6,567 nucleotides of DNA from Bacteroidota bacterium (GTDB lineage: Bacteria > Bacteroidota > Rhodothermia > Rhodothermales > Rubricoccaceae). The notes under the pieces were generated by a model. It was not told the DNA's origin. It searched no databases and was given only the letters and a program-made list of their open reading frames with translations. The position numbers and the translations under genes are program-made. The DNA lies in assembly GCA_022564455.1 (NCBI GenBank), contig JADFLK010000130.1:1-6567 (forward strand), in the 5' to 3' direction. This document shows positions 1 to 6,166 of the stretch, piece by piece. The first letter of the stretch is position 1. Each line of letters starts with the position of its first letter.

Positions 1-86
1 TTGCAGGGATTGCCGAAACCAGCGATGACCCCATACTGGACAAGCCCATTTCGACGGAATGGGACGACGCGGAGTGGATGTGGTAA
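1..86 (+). CDS. MazE/AbrB-type antitoxin, C-terminal end only
   Basis: The reading frame beginning at base 3 is open from the left edge to a TAA at 84-86 and ends in the acidic, tryptophan-rich tail EWDDAEWMW. Tails of this kind are usual in AbrB/MazE-family antitoxins, where the disordered acidic C-terminus wraps around the MazF toxin and blocks its RNA site. Only about 27 residues are visible, so the DNA-binding domain lies outside the window. Identification rests on this tail and on the MazF gene that overlaps its stop codon. The two would form one operon, usually repressed by the antitoxin and the antitoxin-toxin complex; no operator is visible here. Confidence 0.75.
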   Translation, partial: AGIAETSDDPILDKPISTEWDDAEWMW

Positions 87-400
87 AGCGTTTCGAGGTC
101 TACCTGGTGGCTCTTGATCCAACGCGGGGAAGTGAGATCCGCAAGACGCGGCCCTGCCTGGTTATCTCTCCGGACGAAATGAACCGGCATATCCGTACCG
201 TCATCGTTGCCCCGATGACGACGAAAGGGAAGAACTACCCCACGCGTGTGGCCTGCCGCTTCCAAAAGAAAGACGGCCAGATTGTACTCGACCAGATCCG
301 AACCGTCGACAAATCGCGCCTTGTGAAAAAGCTTGGGCGGATTAGTCGGACGGCGGCCTCTCGTGTGCTTGAAACGCTGAACAGGCTCTTTGTTGAATAG
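80..400 (+). CDS. mazF: MazF-family mRNA interferase toxin (type II toxin-antitoxin)
   Basis: This 106-residue protein has the usual length and layout of MazF/PemK endoribonucleases, which cut mRNA at short motifs when the partner antitoxin is degraded. Conserved features, numbered from the chosen start, are the N-terminal VYLVALDPTRGSEI strand and loop, KTRPCLVIS with the catalytic-type Arg24, and VAPMTT with Thr47/48 at about the expected active-site threonine. The stretch LDQIRTVDKSRL follows at about 70-81. The start is taken as GTG at 80, giving M-V-K-R-F as in relatives. A GGAG at 71-74 sits five bases ahead, and the start overlaps the antitoxin TAA at 84-86, so the two genes are translationally coupled. 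An ATG at 59 is in frame but would add seven residues not typical of the family. All key residues are present, so the toxin is probably functional. Confidence 0.93.
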   Translation: MVKRFEVYLVALDPTRGSEIRKTRPCLVISPDEMNRHIRTVIVAPMTTKGKNYPTRVACRFQKKDGQIVLDQIRTVDKSRLVKKLGRISRTAASRVLETLNRLFVE

Positions 401-411
401 GCTTCACCCCG

Positions 412-430
412 CCTGTCTTTGCGAGACAGG
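412..430 (+). terminator. small hairpin after mazF, possible weak terminator
   Basis: CCTGTCT (412-418) and AGACAGG (424-430) form a perfect 7-bp stem with a five-base loop, 11 bases after the mazF stop. It is followed by ATTTGG rather than a real T-run, so intrinsic termination would be weak at best. Its position, between the toxin and a functionally unrelated gene, is the main argument for it. The rest of 401-529 shows no convincing promoter or open reading frame. Confidence 0.3.
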
Positions 431-529
431 ATTTGGTATCGACTCGTACTTTCGCAGTTGACCTTCAAATCCATTCAGTTAGTCGCGCGCCCCACCACCG
501 GGCCGCATTCCCCTAAACAGACAATTCTG

Positions 530-976
530 ATGCCCGAATTTACAATCACCCGCGAAATCGGCGCTCCGGTCGAGAAAGTATGGGAAGTGCTCAACGACTT
601 TGGAGAGATTCAGCGATGGAGCCCCGGCGTCACCGGCTCTGAACTAACCTCCGACGGGCCAGTGAGCGAGGGGTCAACCCGGCACTGCGACTTCGCCCCC
701 TTCGGGGGCGTCAACGAGCGCATCGACGCGTACACACCGAATGAGCGCATGACCGTCAATATCTATGAGGCGTTCAAGTTGCCCATCTCCAGCGCCGTGG
801 CCGATTTCAATATCGCTGCGAGCGGCGAAGGCACCACACTGACACTCCACTACAGCTACACGCTCAACCTGATGGGACGTCTCTTGAAGGGCTACACCGA
901 CAAGCAGATGCGGAAGGGGATCGGAGGTATGACCAAAGGTCTTCAGCGAGAGAGCGAGCGCATCGCCGCCGGCTAA
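530..976 (+). CDS. SRPBCC-fold protein (polyketide cyclase/dehydrase-like, START superfamily)
   Basis: The 148-residue product matches the single-domain SRPBCC fold, a helix-grip barrel with a deep hydrophobic cavity. The N-terminus carries the family signature: an ITREIGAPVEKVWEVLNDF strand-helix followed by IQRWSPGV, residues about 5-34. Central strands around FGGVNERIDAYTPNERM and a long C-terminal helix (about 112-146) complete the fold. No catalytic residue can be assigned, and such proteins bind lipids, polyketides or other hydrophobic ligands. The start is ATG at 530 because the signature begins right after it; the upstream open frame reads as non-conserved sequence. There is no Shine-Dalgarno sequence. 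The next gene begins 11 bases after the stop, which suggests a two-gene unit with the DUF819 membrane protein. Ligand and role are unknown. Confidence 0.85.
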   Translation: MPEFTITREIGAPVEKVWEVLNDFGEIQRWSPGVTGSELTSDGPVSEGSTRHCDFAPFGGVNERIDAYTPNERMTVNIYEAFKLPISSAVADFNIAASGEGTTLTLHYSYTLNLMGRLLKGYTDKQMRKGIGGMTKGLQRESERIAAG

Positions 977-987
977 GCGCACTTTTG

Positions 988-2172
988 ATGCCCACCGACA
1001 CCCTTTACATCCTCGCCGTCCTCTGCCTGATCGTGGTGGCGTCCGAGTGGATGGTGCGGCGGACGTGGATGCGGCACATGGGAACGGCGCTGGTGGTCAT
1101 TCTGGTTACGGCGGTGGCAGCGAACCTCGGCATCCTCCCGGCCGGATCGACTGAGCAAGCGCCCGTTCCTGTGTACGATTACACGTTCGCCTACCTCGCA
1201 CCCATCGCCATCTTCTGGCTGCTGCTGCGGTGCAACCTCCGCGATATCCTGAAAGCGGGTCTGCCGCTCGTGGCGTTGTTTGTTATCGGGGCGATGGGGA
1301 CAACGATCGGCGTGCTCGTGGGAATGTGGGCGGTCGGCGGGCCGGAGAATATCGGGCCGCTCTACAACGCTATCGGCGGCATGTTTACGGGTACATATAC
1401 GGGCGGGAGTATCAACTTCAACGCCGTGGCGCTGCACTACGACGTAGTCCGAGAGGGCGCGCTGTATGCCGGAGCCATTGTTGTGGACAACATCGCCACA
1501 ACGGTGTGGATGATGATTACGCTGGCTCTCCCCCGACTTCTCGCGCCGCTCTGGAAGCGGTCATCGTCTGAAACAGAAGCGACCGTTTCCAACGAGGCAT
1601 CGCTCGGCGTCAAAGAGGACACCGAAACCGTCCATCCACAGGATATTGCTCTGGTGCTCTCTCTTGGTCTGGGTGCGCTCTGGATTTCCAACCTGCTTGC
1701 CGAATGGATGGAGAGCTTCGGATTCGCCGTGCCGTCGATCATTCTAGTTACGGTGCTTGCACTCGCCATCGCACAGACACCGCTTGCGGCGCGACTTCGA
1801 GGAGCCCAGGCCCTCGGCATGTTCGCCGTTTACATCTTCCTGTGCGTCGTCGGTGCCTTCTGCGATGTCACCGCGCTTCGAGGACTGGGAAGCCTCGGTG
1901 TATCGCTGATGATCTTCGCATCTATCACTGTCCTCGTCCACGGACTCATCATTTTTGGAGCCGCGCGGGTCATGAAACTGGATCCCGACATGGCTGCGGT
2001 GGCGTCCACAGCCAATGTCGGCGGAGGAACGACGGCGTTGGTGGTAGCGCGGAGCCTGGGCCGTCAGGATCTCGTCCTCCCCGCGGTGCTCATCGGCTCG
2101 CTAGGCACGGCACTTGGGACGTTCCTGGGGTTCTGGGCTGCGGGGCAATTGCTTCCGTGGTTGCTGGGATGA
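988..2172 (+). CDS. DUF819 family integral membrane protein, putative transporter
   Basis: This 394-residue, strongly hydrophobic protein matches the DUF819 (YjcL-like) family of polytopic inner-membrane proteins. Visible membrane segments include residues about 5-22, 32-50, 68-82, 91-116, 158-182, 219-236, 248-264, 272-292, 300-325 and 361-386. A charged cytoplasmic-type linker lies at about 188-218. Two glycine-rich motifs typical of the family are clear: MFTGTYTGGSINFNAVA (about 132-147) and STANVGGGTTALVVARS (about 340-356). They occupy equivalent places in the two halves, as in transporters built from an internal repeat. The substrate is not established from sequence. The start is ATG at 988; an in-frame TTG at 985 would add one residue. 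No Shine-Dalgarno sequence is seen. It follows the SRPBCC gene by 11 bases and is probably translated from the same transcript. Confidence 0.88.
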   Translation: MPTDTLYILAVLCLIVVASEWMVRRTWMRHMGTALVVILVTAVAANLGILPAGSTEQAPVPVYDYTFAYLAPIAIFWLLLRCNLRDILKAGLPLVALFVIGAMGTTIGVLVGMWAVGGPENIGPLYNAIGGMFTGTYTGGSINFNAVALHYDVVREGALYAGAIVVDNIATTVWMMITLALPRLLAPLWKRSSSETEATVSNEASLGVKEDTETVHPQDIALVLSLGLGALWISNLLAEWMESFGFAVPSIILVTVLALAIAQTPLAARLRGAQALGMFAVYIFLCVVGAFCDVTALRGLGSLGVSLMIFASITVLVHGLIIFGAARVMKLDPDMAAVASTANVGGGTTALVVARSLGRQDLVLPAVLIGSLGTALGTFLGFWAAGQLLPWLLG

Positions 2173-2287
2173 ATCTAGCGGACCTCGTGCTCAGGCAGTC
2201 TGACCAGCTGCCGGCTACCTCTATTACCCGGCGGCAGTCTTCCCCGAACAGTACGAGTCAAGCTCTCGACCAGCAGTCACCACTCGA
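2173..2287. other. intergenic region between convergent genes
   Basis: The DUF819 gene and the DinB-like gene point toward each other here. Only an imperfect pairing was found, CTGCC at 2208-2212 with GGCAG at 2233-2237, with no T-run on either strand, so no terminator can be called. No gene, RNA or repeat is evident. Confidence 0.5.
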
Positions 2288-2827
2288 TCACGACTCGCTG
2301 TCAACAGTCTTTCCTAAGAATACTCTAACACCAGAGTGCATAGGATTACCCGATGATCTCCTGAATGACACTACTTGTCCTGTATGATAGATCGCATCCG
2401 AAAGGGGTCCATTGATCAAATTCCAGAACGGCCGCTCAATCTTATTCCCGGTTCTTTGAAAAACTACCGTGTACTTGGCTATATCGCCTTCCTCCTTGCC
2501 GGCCATCAATGAACTTGCTTGTTGCAAGTTGGCCAATGTTTGACTCCTGAGCGTTTCAAATGACATCTGCGGCCAATCTCCTTGTCCGGTGTTTGGTACA
2601 CCTAGCGGGGCGTTCAAGATCACATCCGATAGGCTACAGATATGTTCGAGCGTTTCACGCGTACTCCTGGCTTCTGCAGAAGGTTTGAATAGCAAATCAA
2701 CTGTAAAAAGCCCTTCAGTTGCCCAGAAATAGCGGTACCCCAAGCCATCAATGAGTCTTGAGATCACATTCCCAGGCGAATAATCTTCTGGATACTCGGG
2801 TATCTGTTTATAAGGCAACCCTTCCAT
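2288..2827 (-). CDS. DinB superfamily protein (putative metal-dependent four-helix bundle)
   Basis: The 179-residue protein resembles DinB/YfiT-like four-helix-bundle proteins. The N-terminal IPEYPEDYSPGNVISRLIDG segment leads into a first helix with YRYFWATEGL (about 31-40). A second helix carries ETLEHICSLSDVIL with His62, and the final helix carries the typical DAIYHTGQVVSFRRSSGNP with His148. In the superfamily three histidines often hold a metal; here His62 and His148 are plausible ligands, while the first-helix position appears to hold an aromatic residue, so metal binding is uncertain. Relatives act as thiol transferases or hydrolases, but no substrate can be assigned. It starts 20 bases after the ligase stop on the same strand, so it could be a last operon gene. 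Its GC is much lower than its neighbours (about 47% by hand count at 2401-2580), which suggests separate acquisition. No Shine-Dalgarno sequence is seen. Confidence 0.75.
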   Translation of the reverse strand: MEGLPYKQIPEYPEDYSPGNVISRLIDGLGYRYFWATEGLFTVDLLFKPSAEARSTRETLEHICSLSDVILNAPLGVPNTGQGDWPQMSFETLRSQTLANLQQASSLMAGKEEGDIAKYTVVFQRTGNKIERPFWNLINGPLSDAIYHTGQVVSFRRSSGNPMHSGVRVFLGKTVDSES

Positions 2828-2847
2828 GGCATATGTATTTCAAGAGA

Positions 2848-4488
2848 TCAGGGATTCTCCCTCAGCCGAAACCGCTGGAGTTTGCCCGTAGCGCCTCGCG
2901 GCAGTTCCTCCATGAACTCAACGGCGCGAGGATACTTGTAGGGTGCAATCTCAGCCTTGACGAAGTCCTGTAATGCCTTCGCCATTGCATCATCGCCGGT
3001 GAAGCCCTCACGGAGCACAACGAACGCTTTGACGATCTGTCCCCGCTGCTCGTCCGGCGCGCCGACCACGCCGCACTCGGCCACGGCGTCGTGCTTGAGG
3101 AGCGCGTTCTCCACCTCGGGCCCCGCGATGTTGTAGCCCGAAGAGATGATCATGTCGTCGGTGCGGGCCTGGTAGTGGAAGTAGCCGTCGGCGTCCATCA
3201 GGTAGGCATCACCGGTGTAGTTCCAGCCGTTCCGGGCATACATCTGTTGGCGCTCGGGATCGTCGAGATAGCGGCAACCCGTCACTCCGCGAACAGCGAG
3301 CGCCCCAACCGTTCCAGGTTCCACTTCGTTGCCATCGTCGTCCATAACCTTGGCTTCATAGCCGGGAATAGCCTTCCCTGTAGCTCCGGGCAGTAACGTA
3401 TCAACCGAGGCCGAGATAAAGATGTGCAGCATCTCCGTCGCCCCGATGCCATCAATGATCTTGATGCCGGTGGCGTCGAGCCACGAGTGGAAGGTGGGCG
3501 CAGGCAGGGTTTCTCCTGCCGAAACACACGTCCTGAGGCTCGAAATTTCGGCCTCCCCGCCAGAGCGGGGCAGGCTGTCGAGCTTTGTGAGGATGCCCCG
3601 ATAGGCCGTCGGCGACGTAAAACAGACCGTCGCTTTGTGCTTCCGGATGACATCCAGAAGAGTATCTACACCCGGTTTTTCGACGAACGCGGCCGAAGCT
3701 CCAAAACGCATCGGGAAGAGCAGTAAGCCGCCAAGACCAAACGTGAATGCGAGCGGTGGCGTGCCGACGAACACATCCTCAGGCGAGATGTCTAGGCACG
3801 AGCGCGGGAAGGCGTCACAAATCGCCATCACATCACGGTGGAAATGCATCGTGGCCTTCGCCTGGCCTGTAGTACCGCTGGTGAATGCAATCAGCACCAC
3901 GTCGTCGGCTGCAGTATCGACAGCCTCAAACGTGTCGGGTTTGCTCTCCATCCGTGCTTCCAAACCATCCTCCGCCTCCGTGTTGAAGCGGACAATCTGC
4001 TTCAGACAGGGCGATTCTGCTGCGGTCTTCTCCATCTCCTCCACCCAGCGTCCATCACACAACGCGAGCTCGATCTGCGCTTTTTCGCAGGCGTACGTGA
4101 GTTCGGAGGCCCGAAGAAGCGGCATCGTGGCCACACAAATCCCCCCAGCCTTGACGACTGCAAACCAGCATACCGCGAGCATCGGTGTGTTGGGACCACG
4201 CAGCAGCACGCGGTTGCCGGGGACGAGGCCAAGGTCATCCACCAGCACGTGTGCAGCCTTATTCACCGTCGCCATGAAATTGCTGTACGTCCAGATTCGT
4301 TCGTCGGTGTGGATCAGCGGACGGTCACCGTGGCCCTGCTCCACCATTTTGTCGAGCAGTTCTACTGCGCAGTTGAGACGCTCGGGGTAGTCGAAGACCG
4401 AGCCTTCGGGGATAGTGAAGTCTGGCCAGAGATCCTGCGGCGGCAGGTGGTCGCGCGCGAAGGTGTCGGTGTGGGCGGAGGGGGTCAT
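2848..4488 (-). CDS. AMP-forming acyl-CoA ligase, 2-aminobenzoate/benzoate-CoA ligase type
   Basis: This 546-residue enzyme of the ANL superfamily should activate a carboxylic acid to its CoA thioester via an acyl-adenylate in the cytoplasm. Visible core motifs are the phosphate loop TSGTTGQAKAT (203-213), the adenine/substrate motif DGIGATEM (346-353), YTGD (424-427), the hinge RTDDMIISSGYNI (442-454), and PRGATGKLQR with the adenylation lysine Lys536. The N-terminal pattern DYPERLNCAVELLDKM and the SPTAYRGIL / RTCVSAGE segments resemble the benzoate/2-aminobenzoate-CoA ligase branch, so an aromatic acid such as anthranilate is the favoured substrate. That is inference, because substrate residues cannot be read reliably by eye. 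It follows the RidA and acyl-CoA dehydrogenase genes on the same strand. Residues about 305-313 appear to be an extra loop encoded by a palindrome (3551-3575). No Shine-Dalgarno sequence is visible ahead of the ATG. Confidence 0.9.
   Translation of the reverse strand: MTPSAHTDTFARDHLPPQDLWPDFTIPEGSVFDYPERLNCAVELLDKMVEQGHGDRPLIHTDERIWTYSNFMATVNKAAHVLVDDLGLVPGNRVLLRGPNTPMLAVCWFAVVKAGGICVATMPLLRASELTYACEKAQIELALCDGRWVEEMEKTAAESPCLKQIVRFNTEAEDGLEARMESKPDTFEAVDTAADDVVLIAFTSGTTGQAKATMHFHRDVMAICDAFPRSCLDISPEDVFVGTPPLAFTFGLGGLLLFPMRFGASAAFVEKPGVDTLLDVIRKHKATVCFTSPTAYRGILTKLDSLPRSGGEAEISSLRTCVSAGETLPAPTFHSWLDATGIKIIDGIGATEMLHIFISASVDTLLPGATGKAIPGYEAKVMDDDGNEVEPGTVGALAVRGVTGCRYLDDPERQQMYARNGWNYTGDAYLMDADGYFHYQARTDDMIISSGYNIAGPEVENALLKHDAVAECGVVGAPDEQRGQIVKAFVVLREGFTGDDAMAKALQDFVKAEIAPYKYPRAVEFMEELPRGATGKLQRFRLRENP
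3551..3575. repeat. GC-rich palindrome inside the ligase gene
   Basis: CCCCGC (3555-3560) and GCGGGG (3565-3570) flank the four-base loop CAGA. The stem extends with GCCT (3551-3554) against AGGC (3572-3575), leaving one bulged C at 3571, so about ten base pairs in all. It is read in frame in the ligase as S-L-P-R-S-G-G-E-A (residues 305-313). A perfect 10-base palindrome, CGAAATTTCG, lies immediately beside it at 3541-3550. The shape is that of a dispersed palindromic element that has settled inside a coding region without breaking it. A second copy is not seen in this window. Confidence 0.5.
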
Positions 4489-4550
4489 GGGAGGGTGCGG
4501 AAGGCGGGCGCGGATTTCGGTCAGGGGTCAGGGGTCAGAAGATCGAGTGA
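4489..4550. other. spacer between RidA and ligase genes
   Basis: This 62-base gap in the minus-strand operon contains a heptamer array and otherwise G-rich sequence (on the plus strand). No hairpin with a T-run and no promoter is recognisable, so read-through from RidA to the ligase is expected. Confidence 0.5.
4521..4541. repeat. heptamer tandem array (TCAGGGG type)
   Basis: Three consecutive 7-base units are seen on the plus strand: TCAGGGG (4521-4527), TCAGGGG (4528-4534) and TCAGAAG (4535-4541). The array fills part of the RidA-ligase spacer. It matches the general pattern TYAGKGG shared with the array at 4963-4983, with the third unit degenerate. Short heptamer arrays in spacers are known from several bacterial groups, for example the STRR sequences of heterocyst-forming cyanobacteria. 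Confidence 0.75.
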
Positions 4551-4946
4551 TCAACCGCTCGGAATTACCGCCGTGGCCTCGATTTCCACGAGGGCGCCGT
4601 CCTCCAGCAAATCCGCGACCTCGACGAGAGTCATCGCTGGATAGTGGGCGCCGAACACTTCGCGATAGGCGGCTCCGATAGCCTTCGCAGCAGCGTTGTA
4701 GGTCTGCTTATCGGTCACGTACCACGTCATCCGCACGACGTTCTCGGGCTTCGCTCCACCGGCCTCCAGCACGGCCGCGATGTTGCGAAGTGTCTGCGCA
4801 GCTTGCTCGCCGAAATTAGCCGACACGAGATTCTGCTGCCCATCCCAGCCGATCTGGCCGGCCACGAAGAAAAGTTTGCCTTCGGCAATGACGCCGTTTG
4901 CATAGCCCGAGGGCCGCTTCCAGTCGGGTGGGTTGATGAAGTGCAT
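4551..4946 (-). CDS. RidA family protein (YjgF/YER057c/UK114), Arg-less subgroup
   Basis: The 131-residue protein has the length and fold signature of RidA proteins, trimeric enzymes or ligand binders that act on enamines and imines. Recognisable segments are the N-terminal INPPDW, GKLFFVAGQIGWD (about 27-39), QTLRNIAAVLEAGGA and ENVVRMTWYVTD (about 67-100), and the C-terminal LVEIEATAVIPSG (119-131). The arginine that true RidA uses just before the last strand (the R of an ARLP motif, Arg105 in E. coli) is replaced by ADLL, with Asp112, so classical 2-aminoacrylate deaminase activity is doubtful. Relatives without it include proteins linked to aromatic amine catabolism such as 2-aminomuconate deaminase. 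Lying between an acyl-CoA dehydrogenase and an aromatic CoA ligase, it may process an enamine intermediate and release ammonia; this is inference. No Shine-Dalgarno sequence precedes the ATG. Confidence 0.9.
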   Translation of the reverse strand: MHFINPPDWKRPSGYANGVIAEGKLFFVAGQIGWDGQQNLVSANFGEQAAQTLRNIAAVLEAGGAKPENVVRMTWYVTDKQTYNAAAKAIGAAYREVFGAHYPAMTLVEVADLLEDGALVEIEATAVIPSG

Positions 4947-4962
4947 GGGGGGTGGATCGTTG

Positions 4963-4983
4963 TCAGTGGTTAGTGGTTAATGG
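4963..4983. repeat. heptamer tandem array (TTAGTGG type) overlapping a stop codon
   Basis: Three 7-base units are seen on the plus strand: TCAGTGG (4963-4969), TTAGTGG (4970-4976) and TTAATGG (4977-4983). The acyl-CoA dehydrogenase stop codon (4970-4972 on the minus strand) and its last residues T-I-N-H are read from this array. It shares period and consensus (TYAGKGG) with the array at 4521-4541, so both probably come from one repeat family or one slippage process. Confidence 0.75.
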
Positions 4984-6157
4984 TTGGCAGTTCCTCGTCC
5001 AGTTCAACCTCCTTCAAAACTTGCCGCGCGATGATAACCTGCTGGATCTCTGTCGCGCCCTCGTAGATACGAAGCGGACGAATGTCGCGGTAGAGACGCT
5101 CGGTAATGTGCCCGGAGGTTACGCCACTCCCACCGAACAACTGCACGGCCATGTCAATCACTTTCTGAGCGGATTCTGTGGCGTAGGCCTTCGCCATAGC
5201 GGCTTCCTTCGTAATACGCTCTGCTCCCGAGTCTTTTGTCCACGCGGCGCGGTAAACGAGCAGGGCGCTTGCGTCAATCAGCGTGGCCATTTCGGCCAGT
5301 TTGGCCTGTGTAATTTGGAGATCGGCGAGCGTGCCACCGAAAACCTTGCGCTGTTTGACATGCAAAACGGTCTCGTCGAATGCTCTTTTGGCCATCCCGA
5401 GCGCCGCTGCTCCGACCGTCGAACGGAAGACATCGAGCGTCGCCATGGCAATCTTGAAGCCTTGCCCGGGTTTGCCGATCCGCGCCGAGCACGGCGTCCG
5501 ACAATCCTTGAACTCGAGCGAGCCCAGTGGGTGCGGCGAGATCGTGTCGATTTGTCCGGCTACGGTCAGGCCGGGCGCGTTGGCTTCAACGATGAAGGCG
5601 CTGAGGCCGCGATGCCCTTCTTCCTCGCCGGTGCGAGCGAAGACTACATAGAAATCAGCAATGCCCGCGTTTGAGATCCACGTCTTGCTGCCGTTGAGGA
5701 TGTAGTCATCGCCCTCCAGCGTAGCCGTCGTAGCCAGCGCAGCCACGTCCGAGCCCGCCCTACCCTCCGAGAGAGCGAAGGCAGCAATTTTCTCTCCTTT
5801 CGCCACGGCGGGTAGAATGGCCGACTTTTGCTCATCCGTGCCGAACAGGGAGATGGGTCCACTACCGAGGCCCTGCATGGCGAACGCAAAGTCGGCAAGG
5901 GCAGAGTAGTAAGCCAGCGTCTCGCGGGCAATGCACAGGCTCCTGACATCCAGCTTTTCAAAACGTCCGGCAGGAGCTGGGACGCACAAGTCCAGCCAGC
6001 CGGCCTCGCCGATTTGTTTTACCAGTGCCTTGCTGAATGCGTTTGCATCTTCCGGCTCGTCCTTCGGTGCGTTTGCCTCCGCCCATTCCCCGAGCTCCTC
6101 AGCGAGTTGGCGGTGGGCGTCGTTGAAGAAAGGGAGGGCGAGGTGGGAGGATGCCAT
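4970..6157 (-). CDS. acyl-CoA dehydrogenase family flavoprotein
   Basis: This 395-residue protein has the full length of a soluble, FAD-dependent acyl-CoA dehydrogenase, which makes an alpha,beta-double bond in an acyl-CoA and passes electrons to an electron-transfer flavoprotein. The N-terminal helical domain spans about 1-125. The middle beta domain has the flavin/substrate motifs [16 protein letters not shown] and [16 protein letters not shown] (about 125-170). The C-terminal helical domain has [31 protein letters not shown] and [10 protein letters not shown], where Glu366 fits the catalytic base. It leads the group dehydrogenase-RidA-ligase, with 23 bases to RidA, and so may oxidise a CoA intermediate formed from the ligase product. 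Exact substrate is not readable. The last few residues come from a heptamer repeat. The ATG lies nine bases after the upstream DUF559 stop, with no well-spaced Shine-Dalgarno. Confidence 0.93.
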   Translation of the reverse strand: MASSHLALPFFNDAHRQLAEELGEWAEANAPKDEPEDANAFSKALVKQIGEAGWLDLCVPAPAGRFEKLDVRSLCIARETLAYYSALADFAFAMQGLGSGPISLFGTDEQKSAILPAVAKGEKIAAFALSEGRAGSDVAALATTATLEGDDYILNGSKTWISNAGIADFYVVFARTGEEEGHRGLSAFIVEANAPGLTVAGQIDTISPHPLGSLEFKDCRTPCSARIGKPGQGFKIAMATLDVFRSTVGAAALGMAKRAFDETVLHVKQRKVFGGTLADLQITQAKLAEMATLIDASALLVYRAAWTKDSGAERITKEAAMAKAYATESAQKVIDMAVQLFGGSGVTSGHITERLYRDIRPLRIYEGATEIQQVIIARQVLKEVELDEELPTINH

Positions 6158-6166
6158 GCACGGAAA

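Noticed and set aside
458..486. TTGACC at 458-463 as a possible -35 box for the SRPBCC gene.
   Set aside because: No acceptable -10 box lies 16-18 bases downstream, and no Bacteroidota-type TTTG / TAnnTTTG pair with proper spacing was found either.
694..710. Seven-base-pair G/C hairpin (CGCCCCC-TTC-GGGGGCG) inside the SRPBCC gene.
   Set aside because: It encodes FAPFGGV, which fits the domain without any extra residues, so it is probably a codon coincidence rather than an inserted element or terminator.
2208..2237. Imperfect inverted repeat in the convergent spacer as a bidirectional terminator.
   Set aside because: The stem is only five clean base pairs with a long loop, and no T-run follows on either strand.
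1704..2387. Plus-strand open frame (227 codons) overlapping the DUF819 gene and running past its end.
   Set aside because: Arginine-rich, low-information translation in the wrong frame of a clear membrane-protein gene; the part beyond 2172 has no recognisable content.
3838..4644. Long plus-strand open frame (268 codons) opposite the ligase gene and the spacer.
   Set aside because: The translation is cysteine-, histidine- and arginine-rich without family signature and mirrors the ligase codons; treated as a shadow.
4952..5674. Long plus-strand open frame (240 codons) opposite the acyl-CoA dehydrogenase.
   Set aside because: It is antisense to a well-supported gene, shows no recognisable domain and begins within the heptamer repeat area; GC-rich genes commonly leave open antisense frames.
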